The notes under the pieces: model-generated | Seen by the model: the letters and a program-made list of their open reading frames with translations, nothing else | The model's database searches: none | Told to the model about the DNA's origin: nothing | Program-made: the position numbers and the translations under genes | Shown: one piece after another, positions 1 to 7,850 of the stretch | Layout of the letters: the number at the start of each line of letters is the position of its first letter | How positions within the stretch are numbered: the stretch's first letter is position 1 | NCBI GenBank assembly: GCA_012517435.1 | Contig: JAAYUY010000058.1 | Coordinates: 1 to 56,561, forward strand | Reading direction: 5' to 3' | Length of the DNA stretch: 56,561 nucleotides | Source of the DNA: Sphingobacteriales bacterium | GTDB taxonomy: Bacteria > Bacteroidota > Bacteroidia > CAILMK01 > JAAYUY01

Positions 1-1
1 A

Positions 2-190
2 TAACGATTGGATATACGCAATATAGCGTATATTTTTACTTTACTTGAATACGCCTCCTCCATAAAAATTATGTTCACTTACATTTGATGGCAAAATTAA
101 TATTTTTTTTCAGATACAAAAGCAACAAAGTTTTATACAATAAAAAAAATGTTTTGTTATCCAAGGCGGAATTCTTCCATCTTTCAGGCA
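2..190. repeat. Left copy of the island-flanking direct repeat
   Basis: This stretch reappears in diverged form at 9393-9584 in the same orientation. Shared blocks include TAACGATTGGATAT, TTTTTACTTTAC, GAATACGCCTC, GGCAAAATTAAT, CAGATACAAAAGCAACAAAG and CCAAGGCGGAATTCTTCCAT. Near its start is a perfect 8-bp inverted repeat (ATATACGC 12-19, GCGTATAT 26-33, loop AATATA) followed by a T run. The right copy keeps this hairpin through G-T wobble pairs. No protein in it is recognised. It may be the left edge of the restriction/antiporter island, but the left flank lies outside the window. Confidence 0.8.
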
Positions 191-454
191 TGGACAGGAA
201 CAGGTACTCAATTAACCACTTCACTTATGCCAAACGCCTGTTACCACCGGTGCTTCCTTGTCTGCCGGGGATAGTCTGTCTATTTCTTGCAGTCATCTTC
301 ATTGTCTTTTGTCGTGAGTCGGGCATTTTTTAAAATTTCTTTTCTTTTGGTTTGGCTTTGCAATCTCTTTTAACAGTATTGGTTTAAGCGTTGGCTTCCT
401 TCGACAAGTTCCGGACAAGTGTGCAGTTTTTACATGTGCTTGCAAATGCGTGGG
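191..454. other. Non-coding stretch downstream of hsdM
   Basis: No gene is recognised. The only notable element is CTTCGACAAGTTCCG at 399-413, which matches 13 of 15 bases of the palindromic-type element found twice, in the opposite orientation, inside hsdR (5353-5367 and 5571-5585). No convincing terminator for the minus-strand hsd operon was seen here. Confidence 0.5.
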
Positions 455-1951
455 CTATTTCCCGTTTATTGTTCCCATTATTTCTTCAAAACTTTCTATG
501 CCTGCTCTCAGGTTTTCGATGATGTCGCTGGCTAATACATCCGGGTCGGGTAAATTGTCAAGGTCTGTAAGGCTTTTGTCTTTTATCCAGGTAATGTCGA
601 GGCTGGTTTTGTCCCGTTCAATAATTTCATTATAGGTGAATTTGCGCCAACGGCCTTCGGGATTGGTTTCGGGATGGTAGGTTTCTTTGCGCTGGTGTAT
701 GTTGGATGGATTATAGCATTTAATGAAATCCTGCAAATCTTCGTAACGCAAAGGATTCTTCTTGAGCGAAAATTTGATATTGGTTCTGAAATCGTAAAAC
801 CAAATTTCTTTAGTCCAGGGTTCTTTGGCTGCAGGCTTATTGTCGAAAAACAACACGTTGGCTTTTACGCCTTGCTTGTAAAAAATTCCTGTCGGTAAGC
901 GGAGTATGGTATGCAGGTTGGTGGTTTCCAGCAATTTCTTTCGGATGGTTTCACCTGCACCGCCTTCAAACAATACGTTGTCGGGCAAAACTACAGCGGC
1001 TCGTCCGTTCGATTTGAGCATGGTGCGGATGTGCTGCAAAAAGTTCAATTGTTTGTTGCTGGTGGTTACCCAAAAGTCCTGACGGTTGTAGGTGAGATCT
1101 TCGCTGTCCTGTTCTCCTTCTTCGTTGGTGAAGGTCATGCTGCTTTTTTTGCCGAAAGGCGGATTGGTCAGTACATAATCTACCCGCAAACCTGTGTCGG
1201 AAATGAGGGCATCGGCCGGAGAGATAAAATTGTCGCTGTCAAAATCGCCTATGTTGTGCAGGAATAGGTTCATCAGCGCCAGCCTTCGGGTATTCTGAAC
1301 AATTTCGTTTCCGAAAAAAGTGTTGAGCTTGAGAAATTCCTTTTCTTCGCGGGTGAGTGAGTAGTTGGCCGGGTTGGCAATAAAATCATAAGCGGCCAGA
1401 AAGAAACCGCCCGTTCCGCAAGCAGGGTCGGCTATGGTTTTCATGGGTTCTGGTCTAACACATTCCACCATGGCACGGATTAAGGCTCTGGGGGTGAAAT
1501 ACTGACCGGCACCGCTTTTGGTGTCTTCTGCGTTTTTCTCCAGCAAGCCTTCGTAAATCTTGCCTTTTACATCGGCTCCCATGGTACTCCATTGCTCTTT
1601 GTCAATCATATCAATGAGTTTGGAGAGTTTGGCAGGGTCTTGTATTTTATTTTGGCTCTTGATAAAGATTTGCCCCAGAATACCTTTTGATTGTGATAAT
1701 TCTCTCAACAAATTGGTATAATGATTTTCTAACTCCGCGCCACGTTTAGCCGTAAGGCTTTCCCAGTTGTATTCTTTTGGAATGGGTAGTTTACGGTTGT
1801 AAGGCGGTCTGCTGAACTCGTCTGCCATTTTCAGGAACAGCAGGTAGGTGATTTGTTCGAGGTAATCGCCATAGCCTACACCATCGTCACGCAATACGGT
1901 GGCAAAACTCCATACTTTGCTGATGATGCTGGAAGTGTTGTTTTCTGTCAT
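455..1951 (-). CDS. hsdM: Type I restriction-modification DNA methyltransferase subunit HsdM
   Basis: Adenine-N6 methyltransferase subunit of a type I restriction system; with HsdS it methylates the recognition sequence, and with HsdR it forms the cutting complex. About 498 residues. The N-terminal HsdM_N helical region has the usual start (SKVWSFATVLRDDGVGYGDY). The SAM-binding motif DPACGTGGFF is near residue 172 and the catalytic NPPFGKK near residue 262, so the active site looks intact. The ATG at 1951 is preferred over an in-frame TTG at 1960, because the TTG lies inside an AT-rich tandem repeat. hsdM is the last gene of the minus-strand operon, with rhuM and a four-helix-bundle gene separating it from hsdS. 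The repeat array touching its start could affect expression, but that is inference. Confidence 0.95.
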   Translation of the reverse strand: MTENNTSSIISKVWSFATVLRDDGVGYGDYLEQITYLLFLKMADEFSRPPYNRKLPIPKEYNWESLTAKRGAELENHYTNLLRELSQSKGILGQIFIKSQNKIQDPAKLSKLIDMIDKEQWSTMGADVKGKIYEGLLEKNAEDTKSGAGQYFTPRALIRAMVECVRPEPMKTIADPACGTGGFFLAAYDFIANPANYSLTREEKEFLKLNTFFGNEIVQNTRRLALMNLFLHNIGDFDSDNFISPADALISDTGLRVDYVLTNPPFGKKSSMTFTNEEGEQDSEDLTYNRQDFWVTTSNKQLNFLQHIRTMLKSNGRAAVVLPDNVLFEGGAGETIRKKLLETTNLHTILRLPTGIFYKQGVKANVLFFDNKPAAKEPWTKEIWFYDFRTNIKFSLKKNPLRYEDLQDFIKCYNPSNIHQRKETYHPETNPEGRWRKFTYNEIIERDKTSLDITWIKDKSLTDLDNLPDPDVLASDIIENLRAGIESFEEIMGTINGK

Positions 1952-1954
1952 AGT

Positions 1955-2082
1955 TTTCAATTTTCAATTTTCAATTTTCAATTTTCAATCTTCAATTTTC
2001 AATTACGAATCTTCAATCTTCAATTACGAGTTTTCAATTTTCAATTGTCAATTTTCAATTACGAATTGTCAATTTTCAATTG
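1955..2082. repeat. AT-rich tandem array of TTTTCAAT units upstream of hsdM
   Basis: About sixteen imperfect units of TTTTCAAT / CTTCAAT, some carrying the longer variant TTTTCAATTACGAA. The array fills the whole gap between the four-helix-bundle gene and hsdM and overlaps both edges: it supplies the TGA stop of the former and ends four bases before the hsdM ATG. Length variation here would change the spacing between the two genes. Confidence 0.85.
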
Positions 2083-2432
2083 CGGTTTTTGATGGTGGTT
2101 TGTATTTTTCCGATTATTTTACATATTTCTTCAATGTCATTTAAAAGGGTGTCAGCAACTGGTTCGGTCAGATATCCGGTAGCTTTCAGCAACTTTAACC
2201 AGTATTTACTCTCCCTTGCTTCCTTATATGCAATGCTGATTTTTGAAAGAAAATCTCTTTCCGATTGTCCTCCGATAGATTCTTCAATATTAGCACCGAT
2301 AGAAGTTCCGGACCGTAGTAGCTGCTTTGCCAGTATAAATTCTTTTTTTTCTATGGTTAAATGTTTATACACATTCACCATTTTGATGGCAAACTCAAAC
2401 GATTTTTGCTGAATGACATTATTTTGTTTCAT
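2076..2432 (-). CDS. Four helix bundle protein (S23/TIGR02436-like)
   Basis: 118-residue small helical protein of the four-helix-bundle family once labelled 'S23 ribosomal protein'. The family core is visible: SFEFAIKMVNVYKHL near the start, then LLRSGTSIGANIEES around residues 40-54 and KISIAYKEARESKYWLKLL around residues 64-82. Molecular function is not established for this family. In Bacteroidota these genes are often found embedded in repeat-rich or restriction loci, as here between rhuM and hsdM. The ATG at 2432 follows an A-rich region without a clear Shine-Dalgarno sequence. It is probably an inserted passenger rather than a subunit of the restriction enzyme; that is inference. Confidence 0.85.
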   Translation of the reverse strand: MKQNNVIQQKSFEFAIKMVNVYKHLTIEKKEFILAKQLLRSGTSIGANIEESIGGQSERDFLSKISIAYKEARESKYWLKLLKATGYLTEPVADTLLNDIEEICKIIGKIQTTIKNRN

Positions 2433-2452
2433 TTCTTTTCCCTTTCATTTAT

Positions 2453-3112
2453 TCATAACAGATTATTCATTATTGCTGATTCGTAATTGACGATTCGTAA
2501 TTGATAATTCGTAATTGATAATTCGTAATTGATAATTCGTAATTGATAATTCGTAATTGATGATTCGTAATTGATAATTCGTAATTGATGATTCGTAATT
2601 GACGATTCGTAATTGATGATTCGTAATTGACGATTCGTAATTGATGATTCGTAATTGATAATTCGTAATTGATGATTCGTAATTGATAATTCGTAATTGA
2701 TGAGTTCTTCCACCTGCATTTGCTTCTCAGCAAGCAGCTTTTCGTTGATGGCGTAGCCCTGCACCAGATAATCTTTTAAACGCTGTGTAGCCCACTGGCG
2801 AAACTGGGTGCCACGAATAGACTTTACACGGTAGCCAACAGATATGATTACATCAAGATTGTAGTATTCAATGTTACGGGATACTTTTCTTTTTCCTTCG
2901 GTTTGAACTGTCAAGTATTTCTTGACAGTTGAATTTTTATCGAGTTCGCCTTCTTTAAAACAATTGTTGATATGCAAGCTGATGTTTTGTTTTGTTTGCC
3001 CGAAAAGCAATGCCATTTGTTGTTGCGAAAGCCAGACAGTATCGGTATCGAACCTGACTTCTACTACTGTTTGATTATCGGAAGTTTGGTATATTTCAAT
3101 CCTGCTATCCAT
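2453..3112 (-). CDS. RhuM-family protein, C-terminus replaced by 14-residue repeats
   Basis: The N-terminal part, about residues 1-160, matches the RhuM/virulence-protein family, with TVWLSQQQMALLFGQTKQNI (helix-turn-helix-like), YYNLDVIISVGYRV and the QFRQWATQRL motif. Family members usually run well beyond 300 residues. Here the reading frame leaves the conserved domain near residue 162 and continues only through the 14-bp tandem array at 2478-2700, giving repeats of the type NYESSITNHQLRII before stopping. The gene is therefore either truncated or has a repeat-encoded tail. RhuM genes are common passengers of type I restriction operons; function is unknown. The ATG at 3112 is preceded by the recurrent TGTCTGAA element. 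Confidence 0.8.
   Translation of the reverse strand: MDSRIEIYQTSDNQTVVEVRFDTDTVWLSQQQMALLFGQTKQNISLHINNCFKEGELDKNSTVKKYLTVQTEGKRKVSRNIEYYNLDVIISVGYRVKSIRGTQFRQWATQRLKDYLVQGYAINEKLLAEKQMQVEELINYELSITNHQLRIINYESSITNRQLRIINYESSITNHQLRIINYESSITNYQLRIINYELSITNYQLRIVNYESAIMNNLL
2478..2700. repeat. 14-bp tandem array, about 16 units
   Basis: Units of the type GATAATTCGTAATT / GATGATTCGTAATT / GACGATTCGTAATT are repeated head to tail without spacers. On the minus strand the unit has no stop codon in any frame. Because 14 is not divisible by three, every frame cycles through the same 14-residue peptide period. The array makes up the 3' end of the rhuM-like gene. Variation is restricted to one position (A, G or C after GAT/GA), which suggests recent expansion by slippage or unequal crossover. 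Confidence 0.95.
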
Positions 3113-3136
3113 TGTCTGAACTGTGATTTATATGAT
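3113..3136. repeat. Copy of the TGTCTGAAC intergenic element
   Basis: TGTCTGAACTGTGATTTAT lies between hsdS and rhuM and resembles the copies that bracket the GxxExxY gene (4541-4558, and inverted at 4981-5001). It is followed by ATGATT-rich sequence. This type of short repeat appears at junctions of the accessory genes in this operon. Confidence 0.65.
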
Positions 3137-3138
3137 TT

Positions 3139-4425
3139 TTATGATTGACTTGATTTTTTAGATGCCTTTTCAGATTTATTTTTTCCCCTTTCTGCTTTTT
3201 TTATGCTGAGCTTTGCCGAAGCAATTCGTTCCAGTAAAACCGAAGCCGGCTCCCAGTTGGGTTCGTTGCGGCACTCCTCTAATTCAGCTTCGCTCAATAA
3301 TTTGCCTTCGAAGGCTTTTTTCAAAATGCTCTGGCGCAGGGCTTCGGCTTGTTGCAGGGCAGTGGCAATGCTTTCTTCCAGCTTATCGGCTACCGACAGG
3401 CGCTTTTCGATTTCGGAGACGATGAGTTGTTGTTCGGATTTGTTTTTTGGATAAGAAATTTCAATAGGATATAATTTTCCTTGAGAAATAACTGGTTGTG
3501 CGGTGGAACTTGCGTATTTATTTAAATTGCAAACTTTCAGTAAATGATGTAGAAACTTCAAATCAATACTTTCTTCATCAAAAGACACTACAAAAGCATT
3601 ATCAGTAATCCAACTTTTAGGTTTTGTAATATGGATATTTCCGCAATGAACACCCACTCTGCCAATTATCACTTTTTCTTCTTCGAATAGATATTCCTTA
3701 TGCTTTCCGGTAATCCCATTACCACCGTAAACAAGATATTCGCCTTCATCACTACGATTAGCTTTAGTTAAACCTGTACCGCTACTGATAGAAATAATAT
3801 CACCAAGTGTTGTGGAAATCCACCCCTCCGGCAATTCGCCTTCTTTTACATTCGGGTGGGTGAAACGCCCCTCAAACGCCCATTTCAATACCGCCTGCCG
3901 ATATACTTTGAGCTGCTGCTGTGCGGTTTTCAGGCTTTCAATGCCTTTATCCAAACTGCTGAACAACTCCTCTATTTTGGCTACAATGCGGTGCTGCTCG
4001 GGAAGGGGGGGGATTGGGAATTCCGCTTTTCCTAAAAATTGATAATGTCTTGCATAACCTTTATCAGGAAGATTTATACAATGTAAAAAATAAAAAAATA
4101 GTTTAGGATTTAAAAATTCAAAAGGCTTTAAAACCTTTACTCCATCAGCACCCGCAATGAATTTAAAATTGACGAATTTCATAACCTTTGTATGGTCTCC
4201 AAAAATTATGAATGGTGGGTCGCCTTCAACTACTAACTCATCTTTATCAAAGTAACCACCAATTAATTCTTGCCCTTGGTCAATAACAGGATATTTCCCT
4301 TTTTGCTGATAATCCTTCTGTTTGATTTTAATCCCATTCAAGGAAATACTATCACAAGTCTCAGAAAAATTTATGAGTGCCCAACCAGTGGGTAATTCTG
4401 CTTTATATAAAATATTTTCACTCAT
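3139..4425 (-). CDS. hsdS: Type I restriction-modification specificity subunit HsdS
   Basis: 428 residues, full length for a two-domain HsdS that reads a bipartite DNA target and bridges HsdM and HsdR. Target-recognition domain 1 covers roughly residues 10-145. The central coiled-coil spacer begins with the typical IPPLPEQHRIVAKIEELFSS and contains QAVLKWAFEGRF. Target-recognition domain 2 covers roughly 205-340, and the distal conserved helix has SEQQLIVSEIEKRLSVADKL and RQSILKKAFEGKLL. The tail is lysine/serine rich. The ATG at 4425 overlaps the stop codon of an hsdR remnant (TAATG), so hsdS was originally translationally coupled to an hsdR 3' end. No partial hsdS copies or recombinase are present, so target shuffling is not indicated. 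Confidence 0.95.
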   Translation of the reverse strand: MSENILYKAELPTGWALINFSETCDSISLNGIKIKQKDYQQKGKYPVIDQGQELIGGYFDKDELVVEGDPPFIIFGDHTKVMKFVNFKFIAGADGVKVLKPFEFLNPKLFFYFLHCINLPDKGYARHYQFLGKAEFPIPPLPEQHRIVAKIEELFSSLDKGIESLKTAQQQLKVYRQAVLKWAFEGRFTHPNVKEGELPEGWISTTLGDIISISSGTGLTKANRSDEGEYLVYGGNGITGKHKEYLFEEEKVIIGRVGVHCGNIHITKPKSWITDNAFVVSFDEESIDLKFLHHLLKVCNLNKYASSTAQPVISQGKLYPIEISYPKNKSEQQLIVSEIEKRLSVADKLEESIATALQQAEALRQSILKKAFEGKLLSEAELEECRNEPNWEPASVLLERIASAKLSIKKAERGKNKSEKASKKSSQS

Positions 4426-4508
4426 TACGCTGCTAGTACTTGGTTTTGTTTATAAATAATTGTTTCCATATCATCGGCAAAGGTTTTTTGTTCTCCACCC
4501 TTTCGGTA
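4425..4508 (-). pseudogene. Remnant of a second hsdR 3' end
   Basis: Read on the minus strand this encodes KGGEQKTFADDMETIIYK followed by QNQVLAA and a TAA stop. The intact hsdR ends in KGGRGKMWQLFGDEMENIIY then ELNEALAA. The two are clearly homologous but diverged, and the remnant stop overlaps the hsdS start. Upstream of about 4508 the similarity fades before the inverted repeat at 4541. The remnant shows that an older hsdR once abutted hsdS and that the GxxExxY gene and the present hsdR arrived by recombination or duplication. Confidence 0.75.
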
Positions 4509-4540
4509 ATATATTATTTTCGTTCATATTGCTGCTCAAT

Positions 4541-4558
4541 TGTCTGAACCATGATTAT
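4541..4558. repeat. Left inverted repeat bracketing the GxxExxY gene
   Basis: TGTCTGAACCATGATTAT. Its reverse complement, with one extra T, is found at 4981-5001 on the other side of the GxxExxY gene. It overlaps the 3' end of that gene. Confidence 0.8.
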
Positions 4559-4959
4559 GCCTGATGGCCATGATTGCTTGATTTATTAATAAGATTATTG
4601 TTATGAACACGTTTGAATTGCAAGCTTTTTGAACCGAAATTCAGCAACAGACCTATTTCCATGTTGTAGGCTTCTACATAGTTCATGGCCTGTGCCAGGT
4701 GAACATCTTCAAGATTAATGATGGCTTTGATTTCTACCATTATTTTTTCCTCCACAAAAAAGTCAACCCTGCGGGTGCCAATATCATAACCTTTGTATTG
4801 CAATGGCATCTCCTTTTCTCGTTCGTGTGCTATGCCCTGTAAGTTCATTTCAATGGAAAGTGCTCTTTGATACACCACTTCCTGAAATCCATTTCCGAGA
4901 TGTTTATGCACCTCCATGGCAGCACCAATAATTTTTCGTGTCAATTCTTCATATTTCAT
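4555..4959 (-). CDS. GxxExxY family protein (putative PD-(D/E)XK-like nuclease fold)
   Basis: 134 residues from the ATG at 4959; an upstream in-frame TTG at 4965 is less likely. The family signature is visible: KIIGAAMEVHKHLGNGFQE then VVYQRAL (the GxxExxY motif), GYDIGTRRVDFFVEEKIMVE then IKA (acidic and lysine residues in a nuclease-like arrangement), and a C-terminal NYVEAYNMEIGLLLNFGS. These small proteins are abundant in Bacteroidota and other phyla, and their function is not established. The gene sits between hsdR and hsdS, is bracketed by an inverted repeat (4541-4558 and 4981-5001), and separates hsdR from the remnant of another hsdR end. It is most likely a mobile passenger. Confidence 0.9.
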   Translation of the reverse strand: MKYEELTRKIIGAAMEVHKHLGNGFQEVVYQRALSIEMNLQGIAHEREKEMPLQYKGYDIGTRRVDFFVEEKIMVEIKAIINLEDVHLAQAMNYVEAYNMEIGLLLNFGSKSLQFKRVHNNNLINKSSNHGHQA

Positions 4960-4980
4960 AATCAAGTAATCAATTAATCC

Positions 4981-5001
4981 TTATAATCATGGTTCAAGAC
5001 A
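4981..5001. repeat. Right inverted repeat bracketing the GxxExxY gene
   Basis: The reverse complement reads TGTCTTGAACCATGATTAT, matching TGTCTGAACCATGATTAT at 4541-4558 with one inserted T. It lies directly against the hsdR stop codon at 5002-5004. With its partner it delimits a segment of about 460 bp holding one gene. Confidence 0.8.
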
Positions 5002-7827
5002 TTATGCTGCCAGTGCTTCGTTGAGTTCGTAAATAATGTTTTCCATTTCATCGCCAAAGAGTTGCCACATTTTGCCCCTTCCACCTTTGGCATCAAAGGG
5101 TGTGTAATCAAGGTCGTCCATATCAACATGAACCGAAGTGGCAATTTGCTCTTTCAGCATATACAGCCATTCCATCTGTTCTTTGGTAAACTTGATGCCG
5201 GCACCTTGTTGTTTTTTCCACACCCAGTCGGCAAAGTTTTTATCTACGGTTTTGTCGTAAGGGGTTAAAACATTATCAATTCCCATCACTCTTCTGATTA
5301 AAGAAACCAATGCAACCAGTTCGTTTTTAGGACTGCCAATGGGTGCTGAGCCCTGAGCCTGTCGAAGAGTCGAAGCATCCAGTTGCTCATAAGCCCGCCA
5401 CACACTCATAGGAGCAAGAGAGGGTTTGTCCATTTTGATTTTTTCCGACAAATCTTTAATCATGGCATAGGTAAGTTCACGCCTGCGGTAGGGTTGGCTG
5501 TAAAAAATCTGCAAAGCTACCATTTCATCTTTGTGGCTCTCTATCCATGCTTTAAAGTCAGCTACTAATGCTGAGCTTGTCGAAGTATTGTCTTTGTCCC
5601 AGCCTGCGTTTATCAGTTCATCGGGGTTAAGGAGGTCAATTTTTTGTTCGTGGGCTTTGCGAACATTTTCAATAAATTCGTTCAGCTCTCCGGTAAATAC
5701 TTTGGCGGCTTCATGGCGTAGTTGCTCTAATCGTTGATTGATTTCTGCTTCAATTAGGGCAGGTGCTTCGCCAGGTTTTTCCTCTCTTACTTTTTGCTCA
5801 ATGGCTTCAACGGTATCGGGGTTGTAGGCATTCAGCAGGTCTTTTACTACCTGTGTAAGCGATTTGCCGCCTGATTTTTCTTCAAACTGCTTTTTTTCTT
5901 TTTCGGTAATCTGTTTGTCTAATCGGGTCAGGCGGTTTGCCAAAGAGGTAAATAAATCTTCATCCCGAGCACCCACAGCCACAGCACCCAGTAAATCTTT
6001 CAAAGGCACACCGGGCTTTTTCTCCAGCGGACGGCTGTCGGTTTTCAGGCTTTTGGTAACACCAATGGCATCCACTATCACAAAATGGTCTTTAGCCATT
6101 TTGGCGCAGGGCGATACTTTTTTCAAATCGTCAAAATTGATTACCCGTGTGCCGCGTCCTTTCATTTGCTCAAAGTAGTTGCGGCTTTTCACATCGCGCA
6201 TAAAGAGCAGACATTCAAGCGGTTTCACGTCTGTGCCAGTGGCAATCATGTCCACCGTTACGGCAATACGCGGGTAATAATCATTGCGAAACTGAGCCAG
6301 CACCGATTTGGGGTCTTCTTCGGCACGGTAGGTTACTTTTTTGCAAAAGCGGTTTTCTTCGTTAAACTCTTCTCTTACAATCTGAATAATATCATCAGCG
6401 TGGCTGTCGGTTTTGGCAAAAATCAGTGTCTTGGGAACTTCAAAATTGCCGTCATTGTCGTAGCGGTCAGGGAACATTTGTGGCAGATGCTCTTTGAAGG
6501 TGCGAATAACCATACGGATTTGGTTGGGGTTTACGATGTCTTTATCCAACTGCTGTGCAGAATAGCTTTCGTCCTCGTCCTGCAGTTCATAACGTTTTTT
6601 TCTTGTGAGCTTTTCGCGTGTTTCAATGTATTGACCTTTCCAAAGTGTAGCCCCTTTTTTGGATATTTTAGTTTCAATCAGGTACACATCATAACCCACA
6701 TTTACGCCATCGGCTACGGCCATTTCGTGTGAATATTCCGAAACGATATTTTGCTGAAAATAGGCATAAGTGCGGGCATCGGGCGTTGCTGTGAGTCCAA
6801 TCTGAAAAGCATCAAAGTAATCCAGTACCTGCATCCACAGGTTGTAAATACTGCGGTGGCATTCGTCAATAAAAATGAAGTCGAAAAATTCAACCGGCAG
6901 TTTTTCGTTGTATTCTACGGGTGGCACTTCTTTGGGTTGCCACTTTTCGTGTGGATTATCTTCTTCGGCACTTTCGTCAAGGTCCTGTCCTTTCAACACG
7001 GCATACAGGCGTTGGATGGTGCTGATGTACACATGGTTATCGTCAGGAATATATCCTGATTTAAGCCTGTGAACACTATACAATTCGGTGAACTTACGGT
7101 TATCGTCATTGGGCAGGTAGCTCATAAATTCCTGCTCAGCCTGTTCGCCCAGGTTTTTGGTGTCCACCAAAAAAAGAATACGCCTTACTACATTATTGTT
7201 GTTATCGTCTTTCAGTTTTAGCAGACGATATACAGAAGTAATTGCGGTAAAAGTCTTTCCCGAACCGGTTGCCATCTGAATTAAGGCTCTCGGCTTATTT
7301 TGCCTGAACGATTTTTCGAGGTTGGTGATGGCATTTATCTGGCAATCGCGTAATCCCCGGGTGGGCAAATTGTTAAGGTCTTGCAGGGCTGCCCGCAGCG
7401 ATTTGGTTTTCTTCAGCCAGTTCCGCAGCGTTTCGGGCCGATGAAAAGTAAATACATTTCTGGCTCTTGGTTTAGGGTCTCTAAAGTCGGTAAACAAAGT
7501 TACTTCGCCTGTGCTTACATACACAAAGGGTAGTTTTTCGTTGTTCAGGTATTTGAGTTTAGCGGCAGCATAATCTTCTGCCTGCCCTTCATGTACGGTG
7601 AGTTTATGCCCTTCTTCTTCACGTTTTGCCTCAATAATTCCAACCGGTTTTCTGTCAACAAACAGCACATAGTCGGCAGGTCCGACATCCGTCTGATATT
7701 CACGAACAGCCACACCAATACCGACACTAAAATTAATTTTGGATTTGGATTGAACCACCCAACCGCAGGCATTCAGTTGCCTGTCGATGTTATCTCTTGC
7801 TGTTTGTTCCGGGTTCTGATTGGTCAT
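5002..7827 (-). CDS. hsdR: Type I restriction endonuclease subunit HsdR
   Basis: 941-residue ATP-dependent motor and nuclease subunit. An N-terminal PD-(D/E)XK nuclease site is visible (Asp52, then Glu66-x-Lys68 in GIIEAKR). The superfamily 2 helicase core follows: Walker A MATGSGKT with Lys191, DEAD-type box DECH at 321-324, motif III GLTATP, then a helicase C lobe with GTDVKPLECLLF and QMKGRGTRV. The EcoEI-type C-terminal helical region follows. Two short palindromic-type elements are inserted in frame in the C-terminal third (near residues 748-752 and 819-829) without breaking the frame. The start at 7827 agrees with a TAACTTTG promoter box 24 bp upstream. It is the first gene of the hsd operon. 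Confidence 0.96.
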   Translation of the reverse strand: MTNQNPEQTARDNIDRQLNACGWVVQSKSKINFSVGIGVAVREYQTDVGPADYVLFVDRKPVGIIEAKREEEGHKLTVHEGQAEDYAAAKLKYLNNEKLPFVYVSTGEVTLFTDFRDPKPRARNVFTFHRPETLRNWLKKTKSLRAALQDLNNLPTRGLRDCQINAITNLEKSFRQNKPRALIQMATGSGKTFTAITSVYRLLKLKDDNNNNVVRRILFLVDTKNLGEQAEQEFMSYLPNDDNRKFTELYSVHRLKSGYIPDDNHVYISTIQRLYAVLKGQDLDESAEEDNPHEKWQPKEVPPVEYNEKLPVEFFDFIFIDECHRSIYNLWMQVLDYFDAFQIGLTATPDARTYAYFQQNIVSEYSHEMAVADGVNVGYDVYLIETKISKKGATLWKGQYIETREKLTRKKRYELQDEDESYSAQQLDKDIVNPNQIRMVIRTFKEHLPQMFPDRYDNDGNFEVPKTLIFAKTDSHADDIIQIVREEFNEENRFCKKVTYRAEEDPKSVLAQFRNDYYPRIAVTVDMIATGTDVKPLECLLFMRDVKSRNYFEQMKGRGTRVINFDDLKKVSPCAKMAKDHFVIVDAIGVTKSLKTDSRPLEKKPGVPLKDLLGAVAVGARDEDLFTSLANRLTRLDKQITEKEKKQFEEKSGGKSLTQVVKDLLNAYNPDTVEAIEQKVREEKPGEAPALIEAEINQRLEQLRHEAAKVFTGELNEFIENVRKAHEQKIDLLNPDELINAGWDKDNTSTSSALVADFKAWIESHKDEMVALQIFYSQPYRRRELTYAMIKDLSEKIKMDKPSLAPMSVWRAYEQLDASTLRQAQGSAPIGSPKNELVALVSLIRRVMGIDNVLTPYDKTVDKNFADWVWKKQQGAGIKFTKEQMEWLYMLKEQIATSVHVDMDDLDYTPFDAKGGRGKMWQLFGDEMENIIYELNEALAA
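5353..5367. repeat. REP-like element inserted in hsdR, copy 1
   Basis: CTGAGCCTGTCGAAG on the plus strand. It is read by hsdR as STLRQAQGSAP, a low-complexity peptide not expected in the HsdR fold. A second half-copy (GTCGAAG) follows immediately. The same element, read in a different frame, occurs at 5571-5585. Confidence 0.8.
5571..5585. repeat. REP-like element inserted in hsdR, copy 2
   Basis: CTGAGCTTGTCGAAG, one base different from copy 1. Here hsdR reads it in another frame as TSTSSA. A related sequence in the opposite orientation, CTTCGACAAGTTCCG, lies at 399-413 in non-coding DNA. Confidence 0.8.
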
Positions 7828-7850
7828 TATTTACTCAAATATCATAAGTG

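Noticed and set aside
2478-2700. Possible CRISPR array
   Set aside because: Units are only 14 bp, adjoin without spacers, and there are no cas genes; it is a simple tandem repeat.
2470-2733. Separate repeat-peptide gene in another frame of the 14-bp array
   Set aside because: The frame is open only because the repeat lacks stops; there is no independent start signal or conserved domain.
6085-6732. 215-codon open frame on the plus strand
   Set aside because: It lies entirely antisense to the well-conserved helicase core of hsdR and has no recognisable protein features.
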